Of a stretch of DNA of 64,000 nt, positions 50,744 to 63,300 are shown piece by piece. Numbering within the stretch: position 1 is the first letter of the stretch; each line of letters opens with the position of its first letter. Made by a program: the position numbers and the translations under genes. A model generated the notes under the pieces. The model saw nothing but the letters and a program-made list of their open reading frames with translations. It searched no databases and was not told the DNA's origin. The DNA comes from Macrotrachela quadricornifera (Eukaryota > Rotifera > Eurotatoria > Philodinida > Philodinidae): the NCBI GenBank assembly GCA_022393335.1, contig JAJEKB010000931.1:1-64000 (forward strand), read 5' to 3'.

Positions 50744-51533
50744 TTAAGATTTTATATTTGCTGTACGACTCGTTGTATATTGATCAGGAAAAATAAAAGA
50801 TGTAGAACCATTTGCTCGAACATGACGTAAACGACCAGCATTTGATATTATATTCCAACCAAGTGTTAATGTTACATTATTTGATCTATTTAGACAAAAA
50901 AAACAAACAAACTAACTAAATTAATTTTAATTTTAATCTATAAACAAACCGTAAATGTTCTCCATCATCCCAAAAATAATATTTTGTTGCAATATCACGT
51001 AAATTAATACGTGCATTATCACCACGTTCTATTATTTTATCCCATAAAACTACTTGATTAAGACTCTAAAATTAATTTTTTAAAATTAATATAAAAATAA
51101 AAAAAGAAATATTCATATTTACATTGGCTGGTGTAACATATTCTGCAATTAAATATAAAAATAATTGTTTAACATTCCAATCAAATAATGGATTAAGATC
51201 TTCAAAAACAAAAAATATATGTTTTTTCTTTTTATTTATTTTATATTAACTTACTCATATCTAAATTAAGTTGTAATACACCTAAATCATTTTTCTTTCG
51301 ATTAGCCGAAAAATCAGTCATATGTTTTCTTAAAAAAAAAAACAATCATTCTTTCTATAATTAAAAAGAAAATCATTTTTTTTTACTTACACAATTGGTT
51401 TATTTGCATTAATTTTTACAGTTCCATGATATTGTTCCAAATATGTTGATAAAAATACACCAATTGTAAGTACAGCAAGAACAGTTAATGTAAAAGCAAA
51501 TAGAGTATTTAATCGACTTAAAAACGTATGCAT
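50744..51533 (-). CDS. SPCS3: Signal peptidase complex subunit 3 (SPC22/23)
   Basis: Five exons (51391-51533, 51255-51328, 51123-51199, 50950-51065, 50744-50885) join in phase to 183 residues; human SPCS3 has 180. The N-terminus MHTFLSRLNTLFAFTLTVLA forms the single membrane anchor. Conserved blocks follow: NPLFDWNVKQLFLYLIAEY, LNQVVLWDKII, RGDNAR, TKYYFWDDGEHL and NVTLTLGWNI, the last with the N-glycosylation sequon NVT. It is the lumenal accessory subunit that supports the SEC11 protease when signal peptides are removed in the ER. It is tightly spaced with its minus-strand neighbours: 228 bp to TIMM10B-like and 243 bp to TACC. Confidence 0.95.
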
Positions 51534-51776
51534 TTAGATTTTGTATCTATAAATATAAGTATTACTTTGTTAGTTTTAGTTTTTGTCATTTTATTTTGTC
51601 TAATATATTAAACACACCGAGAGAGAAAGGAGAGAAAAATATATATATATATAAGACTAGCATGTAACATGAGAAGAAAAAATTATCAAATATTGAAATG
51701 GAATGTTTAATAGAGTACGAAGAAAAAAAAAACAGATATATATATATATATATTGTTAACCATTCTAATAGATAAA

Positions 51777-53049
51777 CTATCTTTTATTAGTTGCTAATAG
51801 TTCATCACAAATATTTGTTAATTCAATATTTTCTTTTTTCTAAAGTTAATAAAATAAATATAATGATTTATTTTAAGAAAATCTTTTTTTTTTTACTTTT
51901 TGTTCTAATTCTTGTTTAACAGATTTAATTTCTTGTTCAAGTGATTGTACACGTAATTGTGCATAACGTAATTGTGTTTGTACTCCTTCCATTTCTGATG
52001 TATGTACTCTTCTTAATCGTTCGATTTCACTGTTAGCTCTATAAAAAGGAAAAAAAATTTGCATGTTTACTACTATCGGAATTTTAAAAGAAGACTGGTG
52101 AGTATAACGCTTATAACATTTTGGCGAAGACAGCTAGAGGTTTTAGGCCTTCATTGTTCAAAATAAAGCATCAAAATACGCTACAGATCACTTCTTACGA
52201 ATAACGACGACCTTAGGCCTCTTACTGTCTTCGCTAAAATTCTATAAGCGTTATACTCATCGGTCTTCTTTTAAAATTCCGATATTAGAAAGAATTTTTA
52301 TTTTACTCATTTAATTTTTCTTGTGCATGCTGTTTAAGTACAGCATATTTTTGTTTTTGTTCTTCTGTATAACGAACAGATTCTTCTGAAAAACGTTTTA
52401 ATGTTTCTGTATTCTAGAAAAAGAAATATATCTTTTCTTTTTTTAATTATTTTATTGGTTTTTTTTTACAAACCATTTTATGTTCATTAATAATTAATTT
52501 AAGTTTTTCATTTCGTTTTTTAACATCCGTATAAGCATTTTCAGCATTTATTAAATCTTCACTCATTTGATCACGTTCACTTTTAACTTGTCGTAATTCT
52601 TGTTTTAATTCTTCTGTACATTCACATACACGATAAAGTATTCGATAATATTGTTCAACACATTCACTAAATGGACGTAAACAATGTTCATTTAATTGAT
52701 TTGTTTTAGATTTATTTTGTTCATCTTCAGGTAAAGAAAAATGTTTAGTTAATTGTTGGGCATTTATTGTTGGTTCTGTATGTTCAATTAATGAACGAAA
52801 TAATGAAGATTTTTCCATAGGATTTTCATTCGACATAATAAGACTTTTTATCATTTCATTTTCTGTTGTTGGTGGTTGAAAAAGATTTTTTTCAACATTA
52901 ATAAAATCAGCTAATGAACGAGTATTAACATGTTTTGCATGACGTTCATCATCTTCATGATATGAAGATGATGTTGTCGATGGAATACTTGTTAATGGAG
53001 TTAATTTTTCGGTTGGATTTATATTATCATCATCGAATGGTGTCGACAT
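51777..53049 (-). CDS. TACC: Transforming acidic coiled-coil (TACC) protein
   Basis: Four exons (52474-53049, 52307-52413, 51897-52038, 51777-51839) join in phase to 295 residues starting MSTPFDDDNINPTEK. The N-terminal third is acidic and Ser/Thr-rich. From about residue 135 to the end it is a continuous coiled coil with the TACC-domain signatures YTEEQKQKYAVLKQHAQEKL, ANSEIERLRRVH, LRVQSLEQEIKSVKQELEQK and ENIELTNICDELL at the C-terminus. TACC proteins bind ch-TOG/XMAP215 and Aurora A and stabilise spindle microtubules. The intron at 52039-52306 carries a 207-bp inverted-repeat transposon. An acidic orphan ends 205 bp upstream on the same strand and might share a transcript. Confidence 0.9.
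52074..52284. mobile_element. Inverted-repeat MITE flanked by TA, in TACC intron
   Basis: Terminal inverted repeats of about 75 bp: from the left TCGGAATTTTAAAAGAAGAC, then GAGTATAACGCTTATA and GCGAAGACAG. The same order appears on the reverse complement of the right end. The element spans 52076-52282 (207 bp) with TA on each side (52074-52075, 52283-52284), as in Tc1/mariner-type insertions. It has no coding capacity. Confidence 0.8.
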
Positions 53050-53254
53050 GGTGTATTTTGAGTGGTGAAAAAAAAATGTGGAGGACTACTATTCAAGCAA
53101 TAATGATATGCCAACGTATGGACATTGAGAACGGAAAAAAAAAGAAAGAAAAAAAAAGGCTTTGTTTTTTCTCTTTCTCGAGGACGCGTCGATTGGTAAA
53201 AAAAGAAGGGAAAAAGGAGGACGAGAATAAAAAAAAAGCGCAAAACTCCGACGC

Positions 53255-54517
53255 TTACATTATTCGCGTGGGATCCATGAACGTTTGTTGTGAAGATGAA
53301 GTTGCTGTAGCTGGTCGAGAAACTACTGTAGCAGCATCCAATGACACAGATGGAGTACTAAATGGAGATTTTTTATTATGCAAATCTGATGAAGTATCTT
53401 CAACTACCTAAAAAAAATAATTATTATTTTGATTTATATTTTATAAGAAATAAAAAAAAAAACAAAATCATACTGTATTAAAACCAGTATCATTAGCTAC
53501 TGCTGCCATTTTTCGTCGATCTTTTTTTTTTAAAACAAATGTATTTGTATCGAAAGTTTTATCATTACTAGATGTTGGTGTTAAAGGTTCTTAAATGTAT
53601 AAAATTTATTCTATGAGAAAAGAAAAAGAAAGCTTTCTTTTTCAATAGATAACCTTGTCCTTCTAATGTCTTATTAATATTCAATTTCATATTTTTTGTC
53701 AATGTCGTTACTGTTTCAACAGAATTTGGGGATAATGATTGATTAATTTCTTCTGATTGTGGTGGCGGTATAACATATGGATATTCAACTAAAAAAAAAG
53801 TTAATAATAATTCGAACAAAAAATTAGTATTTCTGTTAGAAAATATATTTATATATATATATACTAGAAAATTGATTTGATAAAAGTGATTGAATATTAT
53901 TAGGTGTGTTGTCATTATTAACCGGTTTATCGTTATTTGAATCTTCTATATTAATAAAATTAATTTTAAAAGAAAAAGAAAAGAAAATCTTACGAGAAGG
54001 TTTTTCATCTAATTCATCCGCATTATTTGGTAATTCAACTGTTGTATCAAGTACATTGGTATTCTTAGCCTATAAAATCAAAAATAAATAAGAAAATCTT
54101 TATACTTTCAAAAATTTGGGCTTTATTTCATATAAAAACTTACACTATCATCTAAAAGTGTATCAACTGAGGGAGTATTATCATCTTTAATTTGTGGTAA
54201 AACATCAAATGACTTATTTAATACAGGATTTCTACAAAAACAAAGTAATATTTCTCTTATTGATTTATTTTATTTTTTGTTTTTGTTTACCCTTGATGAA
54301 AAACATCCTCAGTATCTTGTTCATTATTATTTCCATTCTCAATTGTATGTGATGATGATGACATATGTCCATTAAGTTTTGTTGAAACTGACGGTACTAG
54401 TTCATCATCAATATCAATATCCATTGGTACATTACTTTGATTTAATATAAATGAACTATTATTTTCATCACATATACGTGGTGATGATTGATATTCATTT
54501 GAATTTACATCTGTCAT
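53255..54517 (-). CDS. Acidic Ser/Asn/Asp-rich protein, possible TACC-locus partner
   Basis: Seven exons (54291-54517, 54144-54231, 53994-54069, 53865-53945, 53654-53788, 53474-53589, 53255-53407) join in phase to 291 residues, starting MTDVNSNEYQSSPRIC. The protein is acidic and probably disordered, with one conserved-looking block FVLKKKDRRKMAAVANDTG. I do not recognise a family. It ends RIM* at 53255. The stop codon overlaps a good splice donor (AAT|GTAAGC), and TACC begins 205 bp further on. Vertebrate TACCs have long acidic N-termini, so this may be the 5' part of one TACC locus. However, no acceptor I tried keeps the frame into MSTPF. The ATG follows a TTTTATAG acceptor by three bases. 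Confidence 0.6.
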
Positions 54518-55528
54518 TGTCTATAAAATAATTATAAAAACAAAACAAAAAACAAAAACAAAAAATAAAATCATAAAATTTGCCCATATGTTTGACTTAT
54601 TTTTTTTTTTAATGTTCTTGTTTATAAAAACAGTTTCGTTTTTTTTTCAATGATGATAATAATAAAAAAAAAAATGAAACGAAACAGATAAACAAACAAA
54701 AAAAAAGAGAGAGAGAAAAAAAAACAACATCCATACACTCAAGATATAATAATAGCAGTAGCAATCATATTATGTGCGAATACACACACACACACACACA
54801 CACACACAGAGATACAAAGAAAAACAAAACTGAATCACACATGCAATACAAGAGAGCATCATGGTATCGTCACTAGAAACAAAAGAAAATAAAACAATAA
54901 CAACAATCAAATAATCGCACATCACAAATATAAAAAAAACAAAAACAAAACAAAACAAAGCATTATGTTTATATGCATGGACTTCTGTTTTTCAGATAAA
55001 GAACAAAACAAAAAAAGAAAAAGAATTTACGAAGACAAAGATTTTTGTTTCTTTATTCACAGACAAAAGATAAATAAATGAATGTATGCTTGTGAAGCTC
55101 CCTATTCGTATATATGTTAGATTCATATAAATGAAAAAAAAAACCAAAGGATAGAATTGCATTTACAAAAAGTAAATAAATAAGAATAAACATGCGAATG
55201 CTTTAGTAGAAGAAACAAATAATATAAATACTATACGAAAGAGAGAGAGAGAGCATAATGAATATATTTTAAGCGAAAAAACACTGAATAAGTATCAAGA
55301 GAGAAAGAAAAAGTGGCCTTTTTTTTTGTTTAGTTTTTATTTTAAGTTTATCGAAAGAAATAATGAAATAAAAAATAGAAGAAGAACGAGATAGAAGATC
55401 CTCACTGTAAACATGTATGTGTGTATATATGCGATATATTTACTATCCAAATGTTAACAATTAATTGCGTATATTTTTTTCTTCTTTTTTTTTTTCTCTC
55501 TCTTTTTTTTTCTTCAATACATCAAGAT
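54518..55528. other. Spacer between acidic orphan and TDRD3
   Basis: 1.0 kb, A-rich on the plus strand, with a CA microsatellite at 54782-54808. It contains the TDRD3 3' flank. No coding frame is supported. Confidence 0.45.
54782..54808. repeat. CA dinucleotide microsatellite
   Basis: About thirteen copies of AC in the spacer upstream of the acidic orphan gene. Confidence 0.95.
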
Positions 55529-58500
55529 TTAATTAGCATTAACAACGGAATTATTTTCTTGTTTAGTTTCTTCATTTGTCGATTGTTGTTCATCATATTT
55601 ACTACTTGTTAAACTTTCTGTACTTGTATTACGTTCATATTCATCATCTTTTGTGACTAGTTTTAAAGGTATATCAGCAATTGAACATGATTGAATACCT
55701 TGTTGATTATCATCATTAGATGTTGTTATTGAATCATTTATACTTATATCATTTGAATCTTTACTTAATGATAATGAAGAATTTATTGTTGTATCTACAT
55801 TTGAATGATTATTTCCATTTTCAATATGTCGATTTGATTGTTGAAATGATGATGAACGATTTGAACGTGATAATGATGTTAATGTTGGTGGACATATATA
55901 TAATGTACCAGCAGAATTAAATGGAAATGGTGGAGCTTCAGGCATCATTACACATCCTTCAATTGTTGGAGAATAATAATTTGTACGTGAAGAATAATAA
56001 GGATTAGCTCCAAGAGCATTTAAATCAGATGATGATGTAGCTATTGATGGAATAAATTGATACTATAAATAAAAGAGAAAATTTTATTTTGTAGTTCGAA
56101 ATGATTAGTAAAATAATAACTTATCAATAGGTGTTGTACTCACTCATTTCTGTCTGGTTGATTCAAAAAATTTTTCAAACTGATAAAAATTGGACAAGTT
56201 TATTAGACAATTTATTATTGATGAAAGAAAGAGATTTCAAAAACTATTTATTCTTCTACTTTTTATTTTTGAATTTGTCAGCGGTAGATATCATACAATT
56301 GCTGTTTTTTCTATCTGTAAAATTCTTCAAAGATGAATATGAGAAATTCATCTCGAACAAAGAAAAAAAGCGAAAGAAGTAATTTTCCCGATAGAAGACA
56401 AATATTGAGTTTGTCCAGTTAAATTTTACAGAAAAATTCAATTATGTTTCACTTTAATTGATTATTCTAAATGTAAATGTACTTTCTCATACAATATTAA
56501 TACGATAATTTCAGAATTTAATCTCACAAAATATAGTCTTTATTGAACTTTATAGAAAATAAAATAAAATCTTCTAATGTTAAACTATTAATAAAAATGC
56601 TTGATTTTAACTGATAATTATTATTATTCAAAACAACTACTAGATAGATAACTTACATATTGTGGATCACGTGATAATAATTTTAAATCATTAAAATGTA
56701 CTTGATCATAATTATGATAATCACGAAATAATACAGTACAATAAGGTGGTTGAATTTGAACAATTGTTGCAACATAATACTAAATATATTTAAAAAAAAT
56801 GAATTATGATATTTTTATTTTATATAATTATATACTTCACGATCGCCACTCCATCGAGCTAAACATATATCACCTATTCTCCAACGTATTCGTGGATTCT
56901 ATACGAAAAACAAAAGAAAATTTTATTGAAAAAAAAATCTAAAAATAATTATACTGAGTTTGCATCTCGACGTTTATCTTCATTTTGTTCGGTAATATTT
57001 TTTTGTTGAGAATTATTATTTCCATCATTTAATGATGATAATGATGAAGATGATGACGATGATGATGGTGCTTTTTGTTCATTCATTGAATTTTGAGGTT
57101 TTTTTTCATTTTCATTTTCATTATTATTATTTTGTTGAGATTCATTTATAGATTTAATTTCGTTTTTATCAATAAATGAATTTGTTTGTAAATTCGATGA
57201 ATTATTATAACCATTACTAACTGATGATGGAAGATACGTTGGAGTTCCATACGGATGTCCATAACAATATGTTAAATGATCATTTGTATATGAACAACCA
57301 ATAGATGCTTGTTGATTATGATATGATGGATTTGAAATACCACCAATACCATATGTTAAAGGAGTCTAATTTAACAAAAAGAAAAAAATCAAAAAAAAAA
57401 AGAAATAATCATTTTTATTTTTATACTGAATTAGCTTGAAAATAGGCAAGATGAGCTTGTGTTGAACCATTAACAGTTGCAATCATATTTGTATGTGGTA
57501 CATAAGTATTAAGAGTAGGTGGATGTTGTTGACCATTAGATGGATTATTTGGAATATAAGATATTTGATCAGTACGTCGTGATGTGGAAGACAATGAATG
57601 GTTATTTTGTGTACCATCATTATAATTTCCATTGATTTCATTTCCATTTAATGATGTTGATTCATCATAATAACGAATTGTATTTCGACGTGTACGTTCT
57701 TCTTGAGCACGTTGAAGTCTTAAATAAATAATTTAAATTAATCATATCAATTTTTAAAAATAAAATACAAAAAAAAAAGGAATTTATAATTATTAAAATT
57801 TTATTTGAATAATATTTCTTTTTTTTTTATATAAAATTCATGAATTATCGTGTACTATTATTCTATAGAAATTGTAATATTAAGCATGTTTAATTCTTTT
57901 TTTTATTTCAATTTTATAAATATGATCTTTCATGCAGAAGAAAGTTTTAAGAAAGAGAAATCCATTTTGATTTTTATTTAATATTAAATATTAATATTCT
58001 AATATATACTATATATAATCTATAGAAACAAACCTAGGTGGTAAAGGATTTCTTCTTTCACGATAATTTGAATGAGATGGATCATCTTCTGAATCTAATT
58101 GTTCATTAATACCATCTTGTTGATGTGTAATATGATCCGTAGAATTATTATTTGATTGTTTATAATGATTAGAATTATTTGATGTCATTGTATTCGTTGT
58201 ATTTATATCATTATTTATTTTATTTGTATGATATGATTGTTCAGGATTTCGACGTTTATTATCATAACGTTCATTTAGTTTTTGATTATCATTATCAACT
58301 ATTTGTTTTGTATCATTTGAAATTTTTAATGATGTCATAAAATCCATTAAAGTATTTTTTGGTGGTGGACGTTTAAAAAAATTTGATTCATTATCATCAT
58401 TATCATATCGTGTATTACTATTCTTGTTACCACCACCACCTATAAATAATAAAAGTAAACATAACCTATGGAAGAATAAAATAGAAGACTTACGTCGTCC

Positions 58501-59585
58501 TTCGTATGAGGGTCGATAAGATCCACCTCCACGACCCTGAAATTAAAAAAAAAAAAAAGGAATTAGAATGTTATATTGTTTTATTTAAGAATTCAAATAT
58601 CAATTTATGTCTCGCTAATATATATGTAGAGTATTTTTTTGAATTTCTAAATAATATTTACTCGATAACCAGTTCGTGGTCGAGAATATGTATTACTACC
58701 ATGTTGAAAACGTGTATTGTCATGTGTTAACTGTAATAAACCATTTTTGATTGAGATCACACCGGTTAATAATAATTTACAACCGGGTCTTGTATTAAAA
58801 CTTTAGAAACAAAAAAAAAATATTTATTTTTATATAAATAATTTATTTATTTTTTTGATACCTTAAATCAGGAATATAATCATTTGTAATACCTTTAACA
58901 GTAATAATGCCATCGGTTATAGTTAAAAGTAAAGAATTATTATCATTTGTTTGTTCTATTTGTTGATTATTATTGTTAAATTCTATTATTGGTTCAATAG
59001 CATCGATTTGCACAAAAAATGTACCTTTGATCTATTTAAAAAAAAATATATTTTATTTTTTAAATAAAAGAAAGCATTAGAACATATAATTTTTGTATCT
59101 AAAAATTACAATCTTCAGTTCTTTGTTGTTTTTCTTTTTTTTTTTGATATCTAAATGGATTCGAATTCTCATGGGATTGAAAATGTATATACAGACTCTC
59201 GATCTTTTGTTCAACGAACCTTTGAAATTTTTTTTTTCTATTAATCAAATGATGAGTTATTCGAATGATAATATTGATTAAATTATTTTTATTATAAAAA
59301 AAAACATTCATATTCACTTACGGAAGATTTTGTTATTTGTCCATTAGTATTTATTTCAAATAAATCTTCAGGTAAAGGTTTACATGAAATTGATCGATGA
59401 AAATCAACCTAAAATTTAATTAAATAGAAAAAAAACAATAACAATTAGTTCTTTTTTGTTTTAAAATTTACTTCTTGATAATCTTTTATATATTGAAATG
59501 ATTGTTCACTATCATTTGAACCAATAGTAACACCATTATTAATAGGTGTTGATAATTCTTCTTTATCTGCTATCACAGTTACCAT
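55529..59585 (-). CDS. TDRD3: Tudor domain-containing protein 3
   Basis: Eleven exons (59472-59585, 59322-59408, 58862-59031, 58662-58800, 58494-58536, 58034-58439, 57427-57718, 56955-57365, 56836-56898, 56657-56779, 55529-56062) join in phase to 793 residues. The N-terminal OB-fold (about 37-170) includes FFVQIDAIE, LTITDGIITVKGIT and TRPGCKLLLTGVISIKNGLL, the part that binds topoisomerase III-beta. An RGG patch (GRGGGSYRPSYEGR, then GGGG) is followed by a conserved TLMDFMTSLKI motif and long Asn/Ser linkers. The Tudor domain spans exons 9-10 (WRIGDICLARWSGDREYYVATIV, VLFRDYHNYDQVHFNDLKLL) and reads methylarginine marks. The C-terminus is Ser/Asn-rich. No UBA domain is evident. The role is R-loop and mRNA regulation with TOP3B. 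Confidence 0.9.
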
Positions 59586-60364
59586 TATTAAAAATCAAAT
59601 AAGAAAAAAAAAAGGAGAAAATAATTCGTCGAGATAATGTATATTACTCAAACAATGTCAGAATGATTAATCGAGTTATAAATATATATATATATGTATA
59701 TATATATATATGTATATGAATAAAATATAACTAAAAAATAAATGAATAAAGAGTAAATGATGATGATTCATAAAAAATAAAAACTTTAATAAATTTCTTA
59801 GCTTTTACAATTATTGATATGGACATATGAAATTATTTTTTGTTTTTTTATTTTCCTCCTTTCTTTATATTTTTTTTTTGTTTCTTCTCCTATTATGATT
59901 GTCTACGCGCGTTTTCTTTGCTGTTATACTGTTGTTTTCTCCAATAATAGACTATGAATCCATAGAATATTTCTCGTCATTAGTAACGCCAATCATAAAT
60001 AATAATGAAAATAAAATGTCGCTTTTTTTAATATAAATTAAAATTTTTAATAATTAAAAAAAAATTTAGAATTTTTTTTTGAATTAATTTTTTTTAAATG
60101 AATTATTTAATAAATTTTAATATATGGTGACTTTTTAGTATATCATAATTCTAGTATATTTTCTATATTCGAGAACATTTTTTTTCTCTCTTTCTCTCGT
60201 ATTCTTTCTAGACTTGTGTCGCTTTTCTTCTATTTTAAAAGACGTAAAATATTAAATATTTTCTCGTTAAATCGAGAATGAAATTAATATTCTTTGACTA
60301 TCTATAAAAAGGTAAAGAAAATCCTTATTTGATTCCATTATAATGATTCTATTTAGATTTAGAT
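59586..60364. other. Divergent spacer between TDRD3 and FAM135
   Basis: 779 bp that must contain both upstream regions. It has interrupted TA runs at 59681-59715 and a less AT-rich patch at about 59900-59920 (GTCTACGCGCG). Upstream of FAM135 the sequence TTTAGATTTAG could serve as an acceptor for the leader. Confidence 0.4.
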
Positions 60365-63300
60365 ATGGCCGATTTACAGGCCGAAATCGAATTAACAGTA
60401 GAATTAAGAAAATTTTTTAATATAGATTTATTTGTTCAAGGGTAAGTGAAGAAAAAATATTTATTTGTTTATTTTTTTTTTAATTTAGAAAATATTTGTT
60501 TTTTTTTATTCTTACAGTTACTATCAAGTTCGTGTTGGAATTAAATTTGCACCTAGAACTCAATCGACTAGTAAAATTGAACTTAAATCTGAACTTCTTT
60601 CTACATATGGTACGAAATAATAAATAGTAGAATAATCATAATATGAACTTTTATTTTATAGATGATTCAAATGAACAAATTTATCCTGCCTGTATATTTA
60701 ATGATGCCGGTGTTAGTAAAACATTTTTAATTATATATAAAAATGAAGAAATCGAACTTGATGATCAATTTAATTTTAAACTATCAGTTATTCTCGATGC
60801 TCAAAATGTATAAATAATTTTTATTTAAATTTAATCTTATAAAAAAAGTTCTTTTTTTTTCATTTAGATTACAGATTGTTTTAATCGAATGGATATGCAA
60901 CTATGTGTTGAACTTTATTTTACTGAAAGAGATTATTCGTATGTATCCTAATTGTAGATAATAAAATTATAAATTAAATTTTCTATTAATGCTGATAAAA
61001 ATCTTCGAATAAAGACTAGAAAATAGATAAATCTTTTATTACTATTTTTAAACATACAACAAAAAAAAACACATCGGAAGTATTGTCATTAAAGAAATAA
61101 GCTACTCTTATCATACAATTCTTCGTTTTTTTTATCCCATAAAATTAAAGATTTCTGTATTCTTAATTATATTTTTTTTTTCTAGACCGGAAAAATTGGC
61201 AACAATGCAATTATTATGTACTCGATGTTATAAACTTCATTTTAATCCTCGTTTAGGACTTCATACACATGTTCCAATACTCTTTGATTATTTTCATTTA
61301 TCTGCAATAACAGCAACTATTCATGGTTCACTTCTTTGTCTTATTCCACCTTATGTATTTGATCGGTATTAAATTCAAAAAAGAAAATTATTTCTTTTTT
61401 ATTTATTATTGTTAAAAATTTTAGACCAAATGTACGTCGAACATCTTTATTTAGTTTTCTTTTTGGTCAAGATTTATCACAAGTAATGATTCTTTTTTTT
61501 TAATATTTTTTTTTTTATTTATTATCTTTAGATTACAACTGATCAATTAAATCCTAATTTACTTGATCGTGCTTATCATCTTCATAATAATATATGTGAA
61601 ATACTTCTATCATCTTATGAATCTTTACAAGATTTTTATGAAAAAATGATTGAATATTTACCAATACATGAACAAAAACCAAAACATGGTTAATTTATTT
61701 TATTTAGAAATTTATTTTCATAAAAAAAAACGTTGTTTTATAATTTTAGAACATCAAAAATGTCGACAAAAATTAAAAACTCTTTGTGACAAACTAAAGG
61801 TATTTATTAATTTTCTCTCAATAACAAAAAATTTTATCATATTTTTTTTATAATAAATTTAAAAAAAAAGAATATAACCGATATTCATACAATAGACAAT
61901 TTAGCACATGCACATATTGCTCAATGTTCAGCAGAAAATATAATGCTTTGGTGTCAATTTATTCAAACATTTGGTTTACATGAAACTCCTGCAATTGTTC
62001 TTGCAAAAGAATATCATTTAAAACGAGTAAGACATTTATTTACTCATTCTTTCGCAATCATCTTTCGCAATTACATATTTCTTATGCAATATATATATAT
62101 AACATGATGTTTATAGGTAAAACGTCTGTCAGAAGGCTTTTTTCTTCGTGAAACATCACGAGTTAATCTACTAGTAAATGAGTATGAATATTAAATTGTT
62201 TATTTTTTTTTGAAAATAAATTTCGATTGTTTTTTTTTTGTTTATGTAGAAGTGATACATATAATGCTTTACATGAACTTGTTAGAAATTCTTCGTATTA
62301 TTCACGTTTACCACAGTTAATTATCGAATGTCCAGAACTTGATGGCATACCAGATACATTACCTATTCTTATTGAAGAAATTTATTCACCTGTTGAACCA
62401 CAACAATCAACAACAATTTTATCATCATCATTAAATACAAAATCTAAAGATGATAACTTTAGTAAGAATATAATTAAAAAGTCTTTATATATTTTTGTAT
62501 TCTATAGATAAATATCATTCAAATGTCAGTCAAAATACTAGTGAAAAGGCGAATGAAATAACACAAAATTCTATTTTAAAATCTCCGAACCAACAAACAA
62601 AAGTATCATCAACTAATAATAATAATTTAAATACTAAAACACCAATTTCAATTGTACATCAATCATCTAAAAATTTTTTACCATTTCGAACTCATACACC
62701 ATCAAATATTAATCCTATAATAGCATTATCTAATGAACCATTTGTAAAATTAACATCATTTCGTAAAGTTGATCAAGATAATAATCCATCAATAACAACA
62801 CTTGAATCAAAAAATAATTTATCATCTGGTTTATTTCCTAATCAATCTGATTCTAATATAGATTATGATATTTATAATAAATCAAATTCATCATGTTTAT
62901 CTAAACAAATAAATAGTTATTCATTACCTAATGTTTCATTTCAACGAAGTAATAGTACATTACCAACAAATTCAAATCTACTTGATTCACCAATTATTCC
63001 TAAATTTTTATCTTCAACATCAGATAAAAATGATGGTGATGATGAAGTTTTTTTAACAACAGATCAAAATCAAGTTGTTGCTGCATCAACATTTGGTGAT
63101 TCAAGTATGAAATCAAAAGTTTTACGTGCATCATATCGTGGTAAAGCTAATACAATGGATCGACGAATAGCAAAATCAGCACCATTACGTTCATTATCAA
63201 CATCATTAACACATAATTATACGAAACATTCAGTTAATACTCAACCAAAATATTTTATTACAAAAACTGACGATAAATTAATAACAGATAATGTACCAAT

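Noticed and set aside
56131..56382. 83-codon plus-strand frame inside the TDRD3 intron
   Set aside because: Lys/Phe/Leu-rich composition typical of AT-rich chance frames; no acceptor or donor fits TDRD3, and no domain is visible.
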